Source: Microseira wollei NIES-4236
Lineage (GTDB): Bacteria > Cyanobacteriota > Cyanobacteriia > Cyanobacteriales > Aerosakkonemataceae
Direction: 5' to 3'
NCBI RefSeq assembly: GCF_020521235.1
Contig: NZ_BLAY01000001.1
Coordinates: 151,132-215,131, forward strand
DNA: 64,000 bases
Positions 33,626 to 43,468 of this stretch are shown here, in pieces (positions within the stretch are counted from its first letter, which is position 1; each line of letters starts with the position of its first letter). Both the position numbers and the translations under genes were made by a program. The notes under the pieces were generated by a model. The model saw only the letters and a program-made list of their open reading frames with translations. It was not told the DNA's origin and made no database searches.

Positions 33626-36130
33626 TTATTTATCGGTACAATTAACTGTTCTATACCAGGAATCTTGAGGTGCATTCGCTACAAGTTCTACTTGACCATT
33701 TCGATTAATTACCCATCCCGTTGCCTCAATAATTGGTTGGTTATCAGTTGTCGGTTGTCCTGTCTGGGTTGTACTGGAACGACCGACAGAGGACACCGGA
33801 CGAATATCCCGCCAAACAGCGCGACCTCTGAGAGTTTGAGAGGGGTCTGAAGGTAACCCGCCGCGTCCGGTAACTACAAAACGATTACCCCGATCTGCGG
33901 CACATCCAGCGACAATTTGATTGCTGGGGTCGACGAAATTTTCCGGCAGCTGGACTATGGTAGCAGCGGGATCGAGATTGGGGGTGTTGATTTGTATAGT
34001 GCCGCTTAAAGCAGGAGTTCCCCCAGTAGCGGTAATGTCGCTTTGGGGGGTGATTCGTTGCTGGACTTGAGCGCCGAAAATACCTTGGGCAGTAATATTC
34101 ACATTTCCCCCAAGACTAGCTACAGAATTAGCGGTGATGTCGCTATTTTCTAAAGCAGCTAGGGCATCTGTATTGATAGTAATATTGCCGCCGTTTCCCT
34201 TTCCGCCTAAATCGCCAGCAGTAGCGGAGATAAAGCTGTGGCGGCGCATGACAAGCGAGCGCGAGCGCACGGTAAAATTCCCTCCTACACCCGTTTCTGA
34301 TGTTCCCTCCAAACCCCCTTCATTGTCCATCAAAATGGCATTAGCCACGACTTCTAAATTTCCTGCATCCCCCGTTCCCTGAGCGCGAATGCTCACTCTT
34401 CCTTTATCTCGCAGAATTAACCGATCTGTATATATCCTCAAGTTTCCCCCATTACCCGTAGATCCCAGTTCCGTCACCGAAGTGATGGCGCTAAAACGCC
34501 GACCATTGGGGGTAGTTCCCACCAATTCCACCGACTCGCTGGCGTTAATAGTAATATCCCCACCCTCTCCTCCACCAAACGAACTCGCTGCTAAAGCTGC
34601 ACCGCTGCCCAAAATTAACCGCCTGGTATTTACGCGCAATTCTCCCGCATCTCCAGTCCCTAAACCGCTAGTAAAAACAGCACCAAAAGCATTGGCAACG
34701 GGGGAAATTGCTGCTAGAGAAATCGGATTGCCGCTGTATACTTCCACCGACTCAGAAGCGTTAATAGTAATATCTCCACCGCGTCCATTGCCAAAACTGC
34801 TTGTTGTCAGAATTCCGTTATCTCGCGCTATAAGTCTTCTCGTATTAACTATCAAGTTTCCAGAATTTCTGGCGTTTCCCCCTGCCGTACCCGCAGCGAT
34901 AAAAGCGGCGATCATTTCCACAGAATTGGCAGCATTGATTGTGACATCTCCCCCCTTGATATTTGCATTTTCCCCGGCATCACCAAAGGTGCTAGCGGCA
35001 ATATAAGCGCCATTTTGCAGCCTAAAATTAGGGGTATTAACTGTAATAGCACCTGCAAAACCAGAGCCAAAGTTGAGGGTAAAAAAGCCGTTTATGAGGT
35101 CGGTGGGAGTGATGGTTCCAATCGCAAATCGCAAGACAGTTTCTTCATATCCGCCAGTGCCGATAATTTCTACTGACTCGGATGCATTAACTGTAATATT
35201 TTCTCCAACGAGGCCACCCAAGGTAAAAGATGACAGGCGCGCACCTTCGCTTAAACGCAAAGATCGCGCTTGGACTTGAATTGCACCGCCACCCGTCCCG
35301 CTGGTATCAACCCTTGCCCCACCTAACAGTTGAATATTCCCAAATTCGGTCGGTAATTGCCCATTTTCAATTGTCAGTTTGCCATTCTTATTAACTGACA
35401 AATCACCATTAATAACCGACCAAAGTTCAATCCGTCCCCCTGGGGTTGTTGGCACAATATTTCCATTAACAATGGCTAGGGGAATTCCGCCAGCCGTTAA
35501 CCCCGAATACAACGGATTATTGCTGCCATAAATCGTTATATTCCCTCCCAACAGTGCTAAAGTTTGTCCAGTTTCTACGGCAAGATTAGACCCTTGCACT
35601 TGAATTGCAGCGTTTGGATTTGAGCCAAATTGCAAGCCAATGGGTACATTAATTGTTAGCAGAGGTGGGGCGGTGGGATTGGTCGCAGAAAAACTACTAC
35701 CATCGGCAAATCTAATGCTGTTGGCGGTACTGCCGATAAACGAACCACCGATATTTAACCTGGCATTGGGGCCAAAAATAATGCCGTTGGGATTAAGCAG
35801 AAATAAATTAGCGGTTCCCTTAGCGCTAATTAATCCATCAATATTAGAAATGTTTCCCCCCGTGACGCGGCTAAAGATATTTTCGATCCCCGAACCATTG
35901 TTAAAAAATGCCGCACCGCCTGTAGGGACAGAAAATTCGCCAAAACTGTGAAACAAGCTTTTGCCAGTTTGAGTACCGCCTTCAATTTGAAAATTATTCC
36001 CGTTGGGGATAACAATCGTATTGTTGGGCAGCGTCCGATCCGGGACGATTTGTGCAAACGCAGAGCTAGTGGCACTTAGCCACAAGAGAGAAATTGTACC
36101 CAGTTTCCCAGCTCGACCAGAAAGTTTCAT
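33626..36130 (-). CDS. Filamentous haemagglutinin-type (two-partner secretion) exoprotein
   Basis: An 834-residue exported protein. A signal peptide (LGTISLLWLSATSSAFAQ) is followed by the TPS secretion domain (NNTIVIPNGNNFQIEGG, SLFHSFGEFSVPTGGAAFF, NIFSRVTGGNISNIDGLI, NLFLLNPNGIIFGPNA). The rest is a right-handed beta-helix with recurring GGDITINASESVE units and related rungs (GNLRIYTDRLIL, GGNITINTD). It ends ATGWVINRNGQVELVA...RTVNC, a common C-terminus of these cyanobacterial proteins, so it seems complete. It would cross the outer membrane through a TpsB porin, none of which is in the window. Likely a surface adhesin or structural protein. Confidence 0.9.
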   Translation of the reverse strand: MKLSGRAGKLGTISLLWLSATSSAFAQIVPDRTLPNNTIVIPNGNNFQIEGGTQTGKSLFHSFGEFSVPTGGAAFFNNGSGIENIFSRVTGGNISNIDGLISAKGTANLFLLNPNGIIFGPNARLNIGGSFIGSTANSIRFADGSSFSATNPTAPPLLTINVPIGLQFGSNPNAAIQVQGSNLAVETGQTLALLGGNITIYGSNNPLYSGLTAGGIPLAIVNGNIVPTTPGGRIELWSVINGDLSVNKNGKLTIENGQLPTEFGNIQLLGGARVDTSGTGGGAIQVQARSLRLSEGARLSSFTLGGLVGENITVNASESVEIIGTGGYEETVLRFAIGTITPTDLINGFFTLNFGSGFAGAITVNTPNFRLQNGAYIAASTFGDAGENANIKGGDVTINAANSVEMIAAFIAAGTAGGNARNSGNLIVNTRRLIARDNGILTTSSFGNGRGGDITINASESVEVYSGNPISLAAISPVANAFGAVFTSGLGTGDAGELRVNTRRLILGSGAALAASSFGGGEGGDITINASESVELVGTTPNGRRFSAITSVTELGSTGNGGNLRIYTDRLILRDKGRVSIRAQGTGDAGNLEVVANAILMDNEGGLEGTSETGVGGNFTVRSRSLVMRRHSFISATAGDLGGKGNGGNITINTDALAALENSDITANSVASLGGNVNITAQGIFGAQVQQRITPQSDITATGGTPALSGTIQINTPNLDPAATIVQLPENFVDPSNQIVAGCAADRGNRFVVTGRGGLPSDPSQTLRGRAVWRDIRPVSSVGRSSTTQTGQPTTDNQPIIEATGWVINRNGQVELVANAPQDSWYRTVNCTDK

Positions 36131-36431
36131 GGTGTTATTTTTTCCTTTGTTGCCGCTACATGCTCCTCATAGGATCTGTAAACGCACCGGAGATAAAATT
36201 TTTATTTATACCATATTTCTTTGGAATTGTCAAAGGAGGAGGGGAGCAAACGCTTTGGCTCAGCCCCCACGAAGAGCGCTTCGTGCGTAGGCTTGCAGGA
36301 GAATCACCCCCAGATAAATAAGAAATATTACTTAGCTTAAATATTAATAATATTTACTTACAAAGAAGTAACGAACAAATCCACTAAATTAATAAAGGTA
36401 AATAAAATCTCAATCAACAAGAGAGAATGCC
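36131..36431. other. Divergent intergenic region between the haemagglutinin gene and dxs
   Basis: About 300 bases without a gene; it must carry the promoters for both directions. It contains a GAAGAGCGCTTC palindrome (36270-36281) within a CACGAAGAGCGCTTCGTGCG inverted repeat, and AT-rich DNA before dxs. No further motif can be assigned. Confidence 0.6.
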
Positions 36432-38339
36432 ATGCACTTGAGTGAAGTCACCCATCCCAACCAGTTGCACGGGCTGTCGATACATCAACTTAAGCAAATT
36501 GCCCGTCAGATGCGGGAAAAGCATTTACAAACCGTGGCGACGAGTGGCGGTCACCTCGGCCCGGGGTTGGGTGTGGTGGAACTAACACTAGCACTTTACC
36601 AGACTCTAGACCTAGACCGGGATAAAGTCATCTGGGACGTGGGACACCAAGCGTATCCCCATAAAATGATTACCGGGCGTTACCATCGCTTCCACACCCT
36701 GCGGCAAAAAGATGGTATTGCCGGGTACCTCAAGCGGTGCGAAAGCAAATTCGACCACTTCGGTGCCGGACATGCTTCCACCAGTATTTCCGCCGCGTTA
36801 GGTATGGCCTTGGCGCGGGACGCCAAAGGGGATAACTATAAAACTGTCGCCGTGATTGGGGACGGTGCTTTAACCGGCGGTATGGCGCTAGAAGCGATTA
36901 ACCACGCGGGACACTTGCCCAAAACCAACCTCCTAGTGGTGCTAAACGACAACGAAATGTCGATTTCGCCCAACGTGGGCGCAATTCCCCGCTATTTAAA
37001 CAAAATGCGCCTCAGCGACCCGGTGCAGTTTATCACCGATAATTTAGAAGAGCAGTTCAAGCACCTGCCCTTCGTCGGCGAATCGTTATCCCCCGAATTG
37101 GCGCGGGTAAAAGAAGGGATGAAGCGCCTAGCAGTGCCAAAAGTCGGGGCGGTATTTGAAGAACTCGGCTTTACCTACATCGGTCCGGTAGACGGGCATA
37201 ATTTAGAAGAATTAATTGCCACATTCCAACAAGCCCATAAAATTATCGGGCCAGTTTTGGTACATGTCGCAACCACCAAAGGCAAGGGTTACGAAATTGC
37301 GGAAAAAGACCAAGTTGGGTACCACGCCCAATCGCCGTTTAATTTAACAACTGGAAAAGCGATTCCTTCTAGCAAACCCAAACCTCCCGCCTACGCCAAA
37401 GTCTTTGCCCACACTTTAGTTAAACTTGCCGAAAATAACCCCAAAATTATCGGCATCACCGCCGCAATGGCAACGGGAACGGGTTTAGACAAACTGCAAG
37501 CCAAACTACCCAAACAATACATCGACGTAGGCATTGCCGAACAACATGCCGTTACCCTCGCCGCTGGGTTAGCCTGCGAAGGAATGCGCCCGGTTGTCGC
37601 AATTTATTCTACTTTCCTGCAACGCGCCTACGACCAAATTATTCACGATATCTGCATTCAAAATTTACCCGTTTTCTTCTGTATGGACAGGGCGGGAATT
37701 GTCGGTGCAGATGGCCCAACGCACCAAGGAATGTACGATATTGCCTATCTCCGTTGCATTCCGAATATGGTGTTAATGGCACCCAAAGATGAAGCCGAAT
37801 TGCAACAAATGCTCGTCACAGGGGTTAATTATACTGCTGGCCCGATTGCCATGCGGTATCCGCGCGGCAACGGTTACGGCGTCCCCTTGATGGAAGAAGG
37901 ATGGGAAGGATTACCGATTGGGAGGGCCGAAATTCTGCGCCAAGGCGATGATGTACTGTTGTTGGGTTACGGGACAATGGTATATCCGGCAATGCAAGTT
38001 GCCGAAATTCTCAGCGAACATGGAATTGAAGCAACGGTAATAAATGCCCGATTTGCTAAACCTTTAGATACTGAATTAATTGCGCCGTTAGCGAAGAAAA
38101 TTGGACGAGTTGTCACCTTAGAAGAAGGTTGCGTCATCGGCGGTTTTGGTTCAGCCGTTGCTGAATCTTTGCTGGATAATGATGTAGTCGTGCCAGTGAA
38201 GCGGATTGGCATCCCCGATATTTTAGTCGATCATGCCGAACCGAACGAATCGAAGGCAGATTTGGGCTTAATGCCTGCACAAATTGCCGACCAAATTCGC
38301 ACGGCTTTCTTTAAGCAACAACTAACAACTGTTAGCTAG
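36432..38339 (+). CDS. dxs: 1-deoxy-D-xylulose-5-phosphate synthase
   Basis: A 635-residue thiamine-diphosphate enzyme that condenses pyruvate and glyceraldehyde 3-phosphate, the first step of the MEP isoprenoid pathway which supplies carotenoids and chlorophyll. Features: [18 protein letters not shown], the ThDP motif [18 protein letters not shown] with [40 protein letters not shown], the catalytic [16 protein letters not shown] and [15 protein letters not shown]. Length and ends match the family. The gene stands alone; a group of hairpins follows it. Confidence 0.98.
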   Translation: MHLSEVTHPNQLHGLSIHQLKQIARQMREKHLQTVATSGGHLGPGLGVVELTLALYQTLDLDRDKVIWDVGHQAYPHKMITGRYHRFHTLRQKDGIAGYLKRCESKFDHFGAGHASTSISAALGMALARDAKGDNYKTVAVIGDGALTGGMALEAINHAGHLPKTNLLVVLNDNEMSISPNVGAIPRYLNKMRLSDPVQFITDNLEEQFKHLPFVGESLSPELARVKEGMKRLAVPKVGAVFEELGFTYIGPVDGHNLEELIATFQQAHKIIGPVLVHVATTKGKGYEIAEKDQVGYHAQSPFNLTTGKAIPSSKPKPPAYAKVFAHTLVKLAENNPKIIGITAAMATGTGLDKLQAKLPKQYIDVGIAEQHAVTLAAGLACEGMRPVVAIYSTFLQRAYDQIIHDICIQNLPVFFCMDRAGIVGADGPTHQGMYDIAYLRCIPNMVLMAPKDEAELQQMLVTGVNYTAGPIAMRYPRGNGYGVPLMEEGWEGLPIGRAEILRQGDDVLLLGYGTMVYPAMQVAEILSEHGIEATVINARFAKPLDTELIAPLAKKIGRVVTLEEGCVIGGFGSAVAESLLDNDVVVPVKRIGIPDILVDHAEPNESKADLGLMPAQIADQIRTAFFKQQLTTVS

Positions 38340-38378
38340 CTTCTCTCATTTTCTCGTTTTTCTCGTTTTCTCGTTTCC

Positions 38379-38472
38379 AGGTTCTACCTGGAAATGTCTT
38401 ACGGCGGCTCTGCCGCCTTAGAATAGAGGCAGAGCCTCTAGTAAGGCGTTCCAAGGTAGAACCTTGGAACGA
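38379..38472. repeat. REP-like palindromes after dxs
   Basis: CCAGGTTCTACCTGG, GGCGGCTCTGCCGCC, AGAGGCAGAGCCTCT and CCAAGGTAGAACCTTGG form four consecutive hairpins, framed by CTCGTTT and AAACGAG. Relatives: 52780-52855, 55965-55995 and inside tsaB at about 62990. They may serve as the dxs terminator. Confidence 0.75.
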
Positions 38473-38541
38473 GAAACGAGAATAACCTATTAAAATATTT
38501 GTGTACGCAGATGATTGTAAAAATTTTTAAGAGAGGTTTTT

Positions 38542-39828
38542 ATGTTTAAGGATATCACTTTAAGAAATTTTAGAACGCACAAAACAACAACTATAGAACT
38601 TCATCCAGTAACGTTATTTATTGGCAATAACAATTCTGGCAAAACTAACTTTTTGGCAGGAATACAACACTTTTCTGGATTGGTAAGGTGGGGGCGTCCT
38701 GGACATCGCGATCGCACGGTAAAAGCAACAAGAGATTTATATCCACATCAGAACAAGTTTGCTAACAATCAGCCCAGAGGATTTAAGATTAGTTGTAAAA
38801 ATGTATTGGGAGAAATTATATATGAAATGGAAGTGTATGAAAATAAGGATTTTGTTGGGAAAGCCGGCTGTAAAGAGAAAATAAATATCAACTTATTTGA
38901 AGCTGGGAAACCTGTAGAAATTAGTAGTGGTTATGAAAAAGCTACTGATGCGATCGCTCTCAGAGGTGATATTCAAAATAACGAAACCTTACCCGAATCT
39001 AAAAAAAGATTGTGTAGCGCTTTTTTCCGAGATTTAGCCTACACATTTGATTATCACTTTCAGCCATCTTTTCTTAAAGGTTTAGTTCAAAACGAACAAA
39101 TTCAATAAATTGATGAAGCTACTGATAGCGAGACAGAATTATCTAGTACAGATCGCGTTAAAATTCCGGCTATTTTGGGTCATAAAGGGCGTAATTTTCC
39201 AAAAAATATTTCTTATTTAACTCAAACAGAAGACGAAAGCGAAAAGAAAACATTTGCCCGATTTACGGCTTTGATGCGACGGTTTAATCCCAACTTTTAC
39301 GGAACTCAATATGATTTAGAACGTTCTAAGCTGACATGGTTATTTGACCTGGGACGGAAAGCAACAGACCGCCCGCTTGATGGATTTCCACCTAATGTTT
39401 TATCAGATGGATTTTTGAAAGCAGGAGCGATTAGTTTGCTAGTATCTTTACGGGAATTACCTGCTCTAATTGTTTTAGAAGAAATAGAAAACAGTATAAA
39501 TACTGGTAACATTCAAGAACTGATGAATTGGATATGGCAAACAACATCTCCCGACAAAGAAGGATATGCACCTCAATTTATTATCACTTCTCATAGCCCT
39601 TCTGTTTTGCGGTAATTCAGCGATCATCTAGACTATGTTTACAACTTTAGATTCGATAAACGGACCGGACAAAGTAATGTGAGGAATTTAAATGATGCCC
39701 TTGATGTACTTGTGGGAGTGGGAACGGTAGAAGGTGAAATTATAGAAGATGAAAAAACGGGTAAACGGTTGGTAAAAATTCCTAAATATCAGCTAGCAGA
39801 ACTTTGGTATTCCGGAGCAATTGGGTAG
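38542..39828 (+). pseudogene. OLD/RecF-like AAA ATPase with two in-frame TAA codons
   Basis: A single frame of about 429 codons interrupted by TAA at 39106-39108 and TAA at 39613-39615, with homology continuing in the same frame each time (IDEATDSETELSSTDR after the first, FSDHLDYVYNFRF after the second). Motifs: Walker A FIGNNNSGKTNFLAG near the N-terminus, LSDGFLKAGAISLLV as signature, Walker B ALIVLEEIENSI, and FIITSHSPSVLR for the switch His. AGAGG precedes the ATG. Such ATPases occur in DNA repair and in anti-phage systems. The stop codons probably inactivate it. The partner gene starts 6 bases after its final stop. Confidence 0.8.
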
Positions 39829-39834
39829 AATTTA

Positions 39835-40572
39835 ATGGGACATAGAAATATAGCTGTTATTGGAGATGGCGCTACAGATATAGCAATTTTTTTGAAAATT
39901 ATTGCCGAGGTAATTTTATCATCAGATAGTCTAACTACAGTCGAATTAAACAGGCAAAGCAACCTGCACGACTGTGTGGAACGTTACTGGACGGTGGTAA
40001 AGAAGAAAAAAGAAAAAGAGTATTACCTACCTAGCGAACATGCGACGCAACTACAAAAAGATGTGACAAATATTTTGATGGGTGCTTTTGATGATTTTGA
40101 AAATAGAGGAACAAGTATTATTTCTAATCAAGATATCTTGTTGGTAACAACTGACGCCGAAATTGTGCTGTCTAAACCAAACGATTACTTCCAGGAATGG
40201 GCGTTCAGTATTTCCAAAATATTTATGGGTGCTATCGACAAATTTTACAATATCAAAACAATAGAAGGATATTATGGTGAATATTTACCGCTCATAATCC
40301 CAATCGTTACATTTCCCTGTAATGAAATTTTTGTAGCGGCTGCGAAAAATATATCAAATCCCTATGGAAAAAAGCCAAGTGAGTTAAAAATTTTACTATA
40401 TGGGACTGACGATCTGGCAACGCTCAGGGAAGAAGAACTTCAAGAAAAAGCACTAGATTTTATAACGCCTGACAGTATTCAGCGGATTTTTAGTTGCCTA
40501 CCGGAGTCCAGAATATTCATTCAAATGTTATCTTTTGGGAAAGTTACCCTAGAGCAAAATTATGAAACCTAG
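39835..40572 (+). CDS. Partner protein of the AAA ATPase (unknown)
   Basis: A 245-residue soluble protein in tight operon with the preceding ATPase. It begins MGHRNIAVIGDGATDIAIFL, an Asp-containing loop on a beta-strand reminiscent of DUF4276/TOPRIM-like proteins that accompany OLD-type ATPases, but other acidic motifs are not clear enough to assign the family. Later segments are ILLVTTDAEIVLSKPNDYF and LKILLYGTDDLATLREEEL. The frame is fully intact, unlike the ATPase. A two-gene defence or repair module is the likely context (inference). Confidence 0.6.
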   Translation: MGHRNIAVIGDGATDIAIFLKIIAEVILSSDSLTTVELNRQSNLHDCVERYWTVVKKKKEKEYYLPSEHATQLQKDVTNILMGAFDDFENRGTSIISNQDILLVTTDAEIVLSKPNDYFQEWAFSISKIFMGAIDKFYNIKTIEGYYGEYLPLIIPIVTFPCNEIFVAAAKNISNPYGKKPSELKILLYGTDDLATLREEELQEKALDFITPDSIQRIFSCLPESRIFIQMLSFGKVTLEQNYET

Positions 40573-40680
40573 CTGTTGTGTCTTCCCCAGTGGCGAGGGC
40601 ATCGCATCCGCTATCATCTTGGTGAATCTTGGCAAAAATATACGAAACTAATATACTGACGACCAAAAAGAGCAACAGAT

Positions 40681-41739
40681 ATGCAACCCGCCAACAACGT
40701 TTACCCCGTTATTTGGGAAGAAGACCGCGTTTTCCTCATCGACCAAACTCGCTTGCCCAACGAGTACGCAATGGTAGAAATTAAATGTTATGAAGATATG
40801 GCGCAGGCGATCAAAAATATGATAGTTCGAGGTGCGCCGGCAATTGGAGTCGCTGCCGCTTACGGGATGTACCTGGGGGCGCGGGAGATTGAGACAGAAG
40901 ATCGGGAAGAGTTTATCGCAGAATTGGAAAAAGTTGGCGAGGTGTTGGGGGCGACACGCCCGACGGCGGTAAATTTATTTTGGGCGATCGGGCAAATGCT
41001 GAAAACCGCCCGCCAAACTCTAGGATCGGTAAGCTACATCAAAAGCGTTTTACTCACCAAAGCGCAAAAAATCAACGCCGATGATATCCAAATTTGTCGG
41101 ATGATAGGCGATCGCGGTCTAGATGTTCTACCCAAAAACCCCCAACAGCTAACAATCTTAACCCACTGCAACGCCGGAGCCTTAGCTACAGGCGGATACG
41201 GCACCGCTTTAGGCGTCGTGCGTTCTGCATGGCGCGAAGGTCGTCTAGCAAAAGTATACGCCGACGAAACCCGCCCCCGCTTGCAAGGCGCTAAACTCAC
41301 CGCTTGGGAATGCGTACAAGAACGCATCCCCGTTACGGTTATTTCCGATAACATGGCGGCGCATTGCATGAAACAAGGTTTAATTCACGCCGTAGTCGTA
41401 GGCGCAGATAGAATTGCCGCTAACGGCGATACCGCCAATAAAATAGGCACGTACAGTTTGGCAATTGTCGCCAACGCGCATAAAATTCCTTTCTTCGTCG
41501 CTGCACCCCTTTCTACAATTGATTTTGAATTACCCGACGGCAGCGAAATTCCCATCGAAGAACGAGATCCATCTGAAATTTATCAGGTAGGCGAGGTAAA
41601 CTTAACCCCATTTGGGGCAGAATTTTATAACCCCGCCTTTGATGTCACCCCAGCCGACTTAATTACAGCTATCATTACCGAACATGGGGCGGTTACACCA
41701 AGTCAGCTAATACAGTTTCAAACCAGACAAGCTGGATAA
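40681..41739 (+). CDS. mtnA: S-methyl-5-thioribose-1-phosphate isomerase
   Basis: A 352-residue enzyme of the methionine salvage pathway converting 5-methylthioribose-1-phosphate to the ribulose form. It shows the family's [39 protein letters not shown] with the catalytic Cys, [19 protein letters not shown], and [20 protein letters not shown] with the catalytic Asp. Length and ends fit. The next gene begins 25 bases later. Confidence 0.97.
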   Translation: MQPANNVYPVIWEEDRVFLIDQTRLPNEYAMVEIKCYEDMAQAIKNMIVRGAPAIGVAAAYGMYLGAREIETEDREEFIAELEKVGEVLGATRPTAVNLFWAIGQMLKTARQTLGSVSYIKSVLLTKAQKINADDIQICRMIGDRGLDVLPKNPQQLTILTHCNAGALATGGYGTALGVVRSAWREGRLAKVYADETRPRLQGAKLTAWECVQERIPVTVISDNMAAHCMKQGLIHAVVVGADRIAANGDTANKIGTYSLAIVANAHKIPFFVAAPLSTIDFELPDGSEIPIEERDPSEIYQVGEVNLTPFGAEFYNPAFDVTPADLITAIITEHGAVTPSQLIQFQTRQAG

Positions 41740-41764
41740 GAAAAAGCGAGAGGGAGGAGAAAAA

Positions 41765-43108
41765 GTGTTGTTTGATAGAGACAATATAGCGGATTGCAGG
41801 CGCATGAGGTACACCTTCGTTTGTGTAGCGGCAGCATTAATGCTGCCGCTACACAAACTAAGCCTTTTGGCTTTCCCTCACTCGCTTGCAATCTGCTGTA
41901 AACGCCGCTTCAAACCTCTGCTTTTTGCTGCAATTTTTATTGCAGGTATTGTTTTGACCCTTGTTGGGTCTAGTTTATTTCAACCTGCGGTTAGCATACC
42001 TGCAATCCTCTCTCAAACACCTGCAACCCAGAACAGAAATTCAACCGCACCAGAAAACCTCGGTCAACAACTGTTTCAACAAGTAGTCGAATGCGTCAAA
42101 GGTAAAATTACCAATCCCAACGAACTCAACGAGGTGGCTTTGCAAGCAGCTTCCACCCAGTGTATGTTTGACTTGGTGCTGCTCAATCCCAATGGTACCG
42201 TCCGAGATGATGCCAGCGATCGCCTCACCGCCTTTGTCCAATTCAGCGGCGTTAGTTTCCCTCAACCCGTCGCTAAAGGTCAAGCAAACATTCCACTAAA
42301 ATTGCTACCAGATAGCCAACTTTTTACCCTTCCCGTCCAAATTGGCAGACAAACCAAAACCTTTTTATTAGATACAGGCGCTTCTGGTTCAATTATCGAT
42401 AGTCAAATCGCCAAACAATTAGAACTAGAAAGTACCCCCGTTCCCACCGAACTGTTCAAATATACCGTAGTGGGAAATAACTGCTCCAACGTACAAGTTA
42501 ACTTACATCCTTTACCCGTTCTCACAGTAGCAGGCGCGGAGGTTGAAGGAATTCTTGGCATGGGACTGCCCCAAACCTCTATTCCAGGCAATTTATCTGG
42601 AGTTTTAGGGCTTGATTTTTTAAGCAATTATGATATAATAATAAATCCTAAAAAGCAGGAACTCAAACTTTTACCCGCTTCGCCTCCAGTACAAAATGCA
42701 ATTCCCTTAGTCGGAAAATTAGGCAGTATCATCGCTCAAGTTAGGGTGAACGGAAGGGGGCCATTTTCATTCCTTTTAGATACGGGCGCATCTACAGTTG
42801 TAGTCTCAAAAAGATTAGTTCAACAATTGGGAATTGACGCAACTAAAGCAGAAGAAATCGACATAGTAGGATTTTGCGGCAACGAAAAAGGAAAGAAAAT
42901 AAAATTAGAAAAAGTCAGCTTACAACAATACGAATCAACTCAAATCGATACCGTAATCCTGGAAAACAATAATCTTTTTAACTTACTGGGAATCGACGGC
43001 ATTATCGGTCAAAACTTCCTGAATAAGTATCAGCAACATTGGCGATTTGGTAAACGGAATCCCCTGGGATATGCCGAAACAGGGAGTTTAGTATTAACGC
43101 GGCAATAG
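41765..43108 (+). CDS. Retropepsin-like aspartyl protease, double domain; start altered by a repeat element
   Basis: A 447-residue frame. Two retroviral-type aspartate motifs, FLLDTGASGSIIDSQIA (about residue 201) and FLLDTGASTVVVSKRLV (about residue 339), each followed by a GILGMGL/GIDGIIGQNF flap-type region, make a fused two-lobed protease. A hydrophobic segment, LLFAAIFIAGIVLTLVGSSLF (about 58-78), is a membrane anchor or signal peptide. The first ~46 residues are encoded by an inverted-repeat element (41785-41902), so the ancestral start is probably downstream, near the membrane segment; no good ribosome-binding site decides it. Substrate unknown. Confidence 0.75.
   Translation: MLFDRDNIADCRRMRYTFVCVAAALMLPLHKLSLLAFPHSLAICCKRRFKPLLFAAIFIAGIVLTLVGSSLFQPAVSIPAILSQTPATQNRNSTAPENLGQQLFQQVVECVKGKITNPNELNEVALQAASTQCMFDLVLLNPNGTVRDDASDRLTAFVQFSGVSFPQPVAKGQANIPLKLLPDSQLFTLPVQIGRQTKTFLLDTGASGSIIDSQIAKQLELESTPVPTELFKYTVVGNNCSNVQVNLHPLPVLTVAGAEVEGILGMGLPQTSIPGNLSGVLGLDFLSNYDIIINPKKQELKLLPASPPVQNAIPLVGKLGSIIAQVRVNGRGPFSFLLDTGASTVVVSKRLVQQLGIDATKAEEIDIVGFCGNEKGKKIKLEKVSLQQYESTQIDTVILENNNLFNLLGIDGIIGQNFLNKYQQHWRFGKRNPLGYAETGSLVLTRQ
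41785..41902. mobile_element. Palindromic repeat element, family B, copy 3
   Basis: Ends TATAGCGGATTGCAGG and GCAATCTGCTGTAA; inner arms GTTTGTGTAGCGGCAGC and GCTGCCGCTACACAAAC around the centre ATTAAT. It is read in frame through the 5' end of the protease gene. Confidence 0.75.
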
Positions 43109-43134
43109 AGAAATCGGTTTTCTAAACTTGAAAT

Positions 43135-43416
43135 TTATTTCAACGGATAAAGCGTATCCCCTGTAACAGGATCGAACACAAACAACCGATCGAGATCGAA
43201 TTGGATCGAAATGCGATCGCCCACCTTCCCCCTCCAACTTCCCCCCACCTGAACATTCATCTGTACATCCACCCCATCTAACCCAACGCGAAGCAAAACC
43301 TCCCTTCCCAAAGGTTCCAAAACCTTAACAGAAGCTTCTAACTCTCCCTCCTCTTCTTCTTCGCGCTCTTCGCGTCTTCGCGGTTCAATTACTCTTATAT
43401 CTTCCGGACGAATACC
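43135..43416 (-). pseudogene. C-terminal TOBE remnant of a sugar-type ABC transporter ATPase
   Basis: About 94 residues: GIRPEDIRVIEP, then VKVLEPLGREVLLRV, VQVGGSWRGKVGDRISIQFD and LFVFDPVTGDTLYPL. This is the regulatory TOBE region of UgpC/MalK-type ATPases, whose nucleotide-binding domain is missing; upstream are only AATTAGC repeats with an in-frame TAG. Between the two TOBE strands a charged insertion (RRREEREEEEEGEL) is encoded by a copy of a dispersed CGCGAAGACGCGAAGAG repeat. Expression is unlikely. Confidence 0.75.
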
Positions 43417-43431
43417 CAAATCAAAACCTTT

Positions 43432-43456
43432 TGCTAATTGCTAATTGCTAATTGGT
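43432..43456. repeat. Heptameric tandem repeat (GCTAATT)n
   Basis: Three copies of GCTAATT plus a partial one, at the truncation point of the ABC-ATPase remnant. Confidence 0.75.
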
Positions 43457-43468
43457 GATTTTTGGCGA

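Noticed and set aside
34134..35951. Several long plus-strand frames opposite the haemagglutinin gene
   Set aside because: Antisense shadows of the repetitive beta-helix coding sequence.
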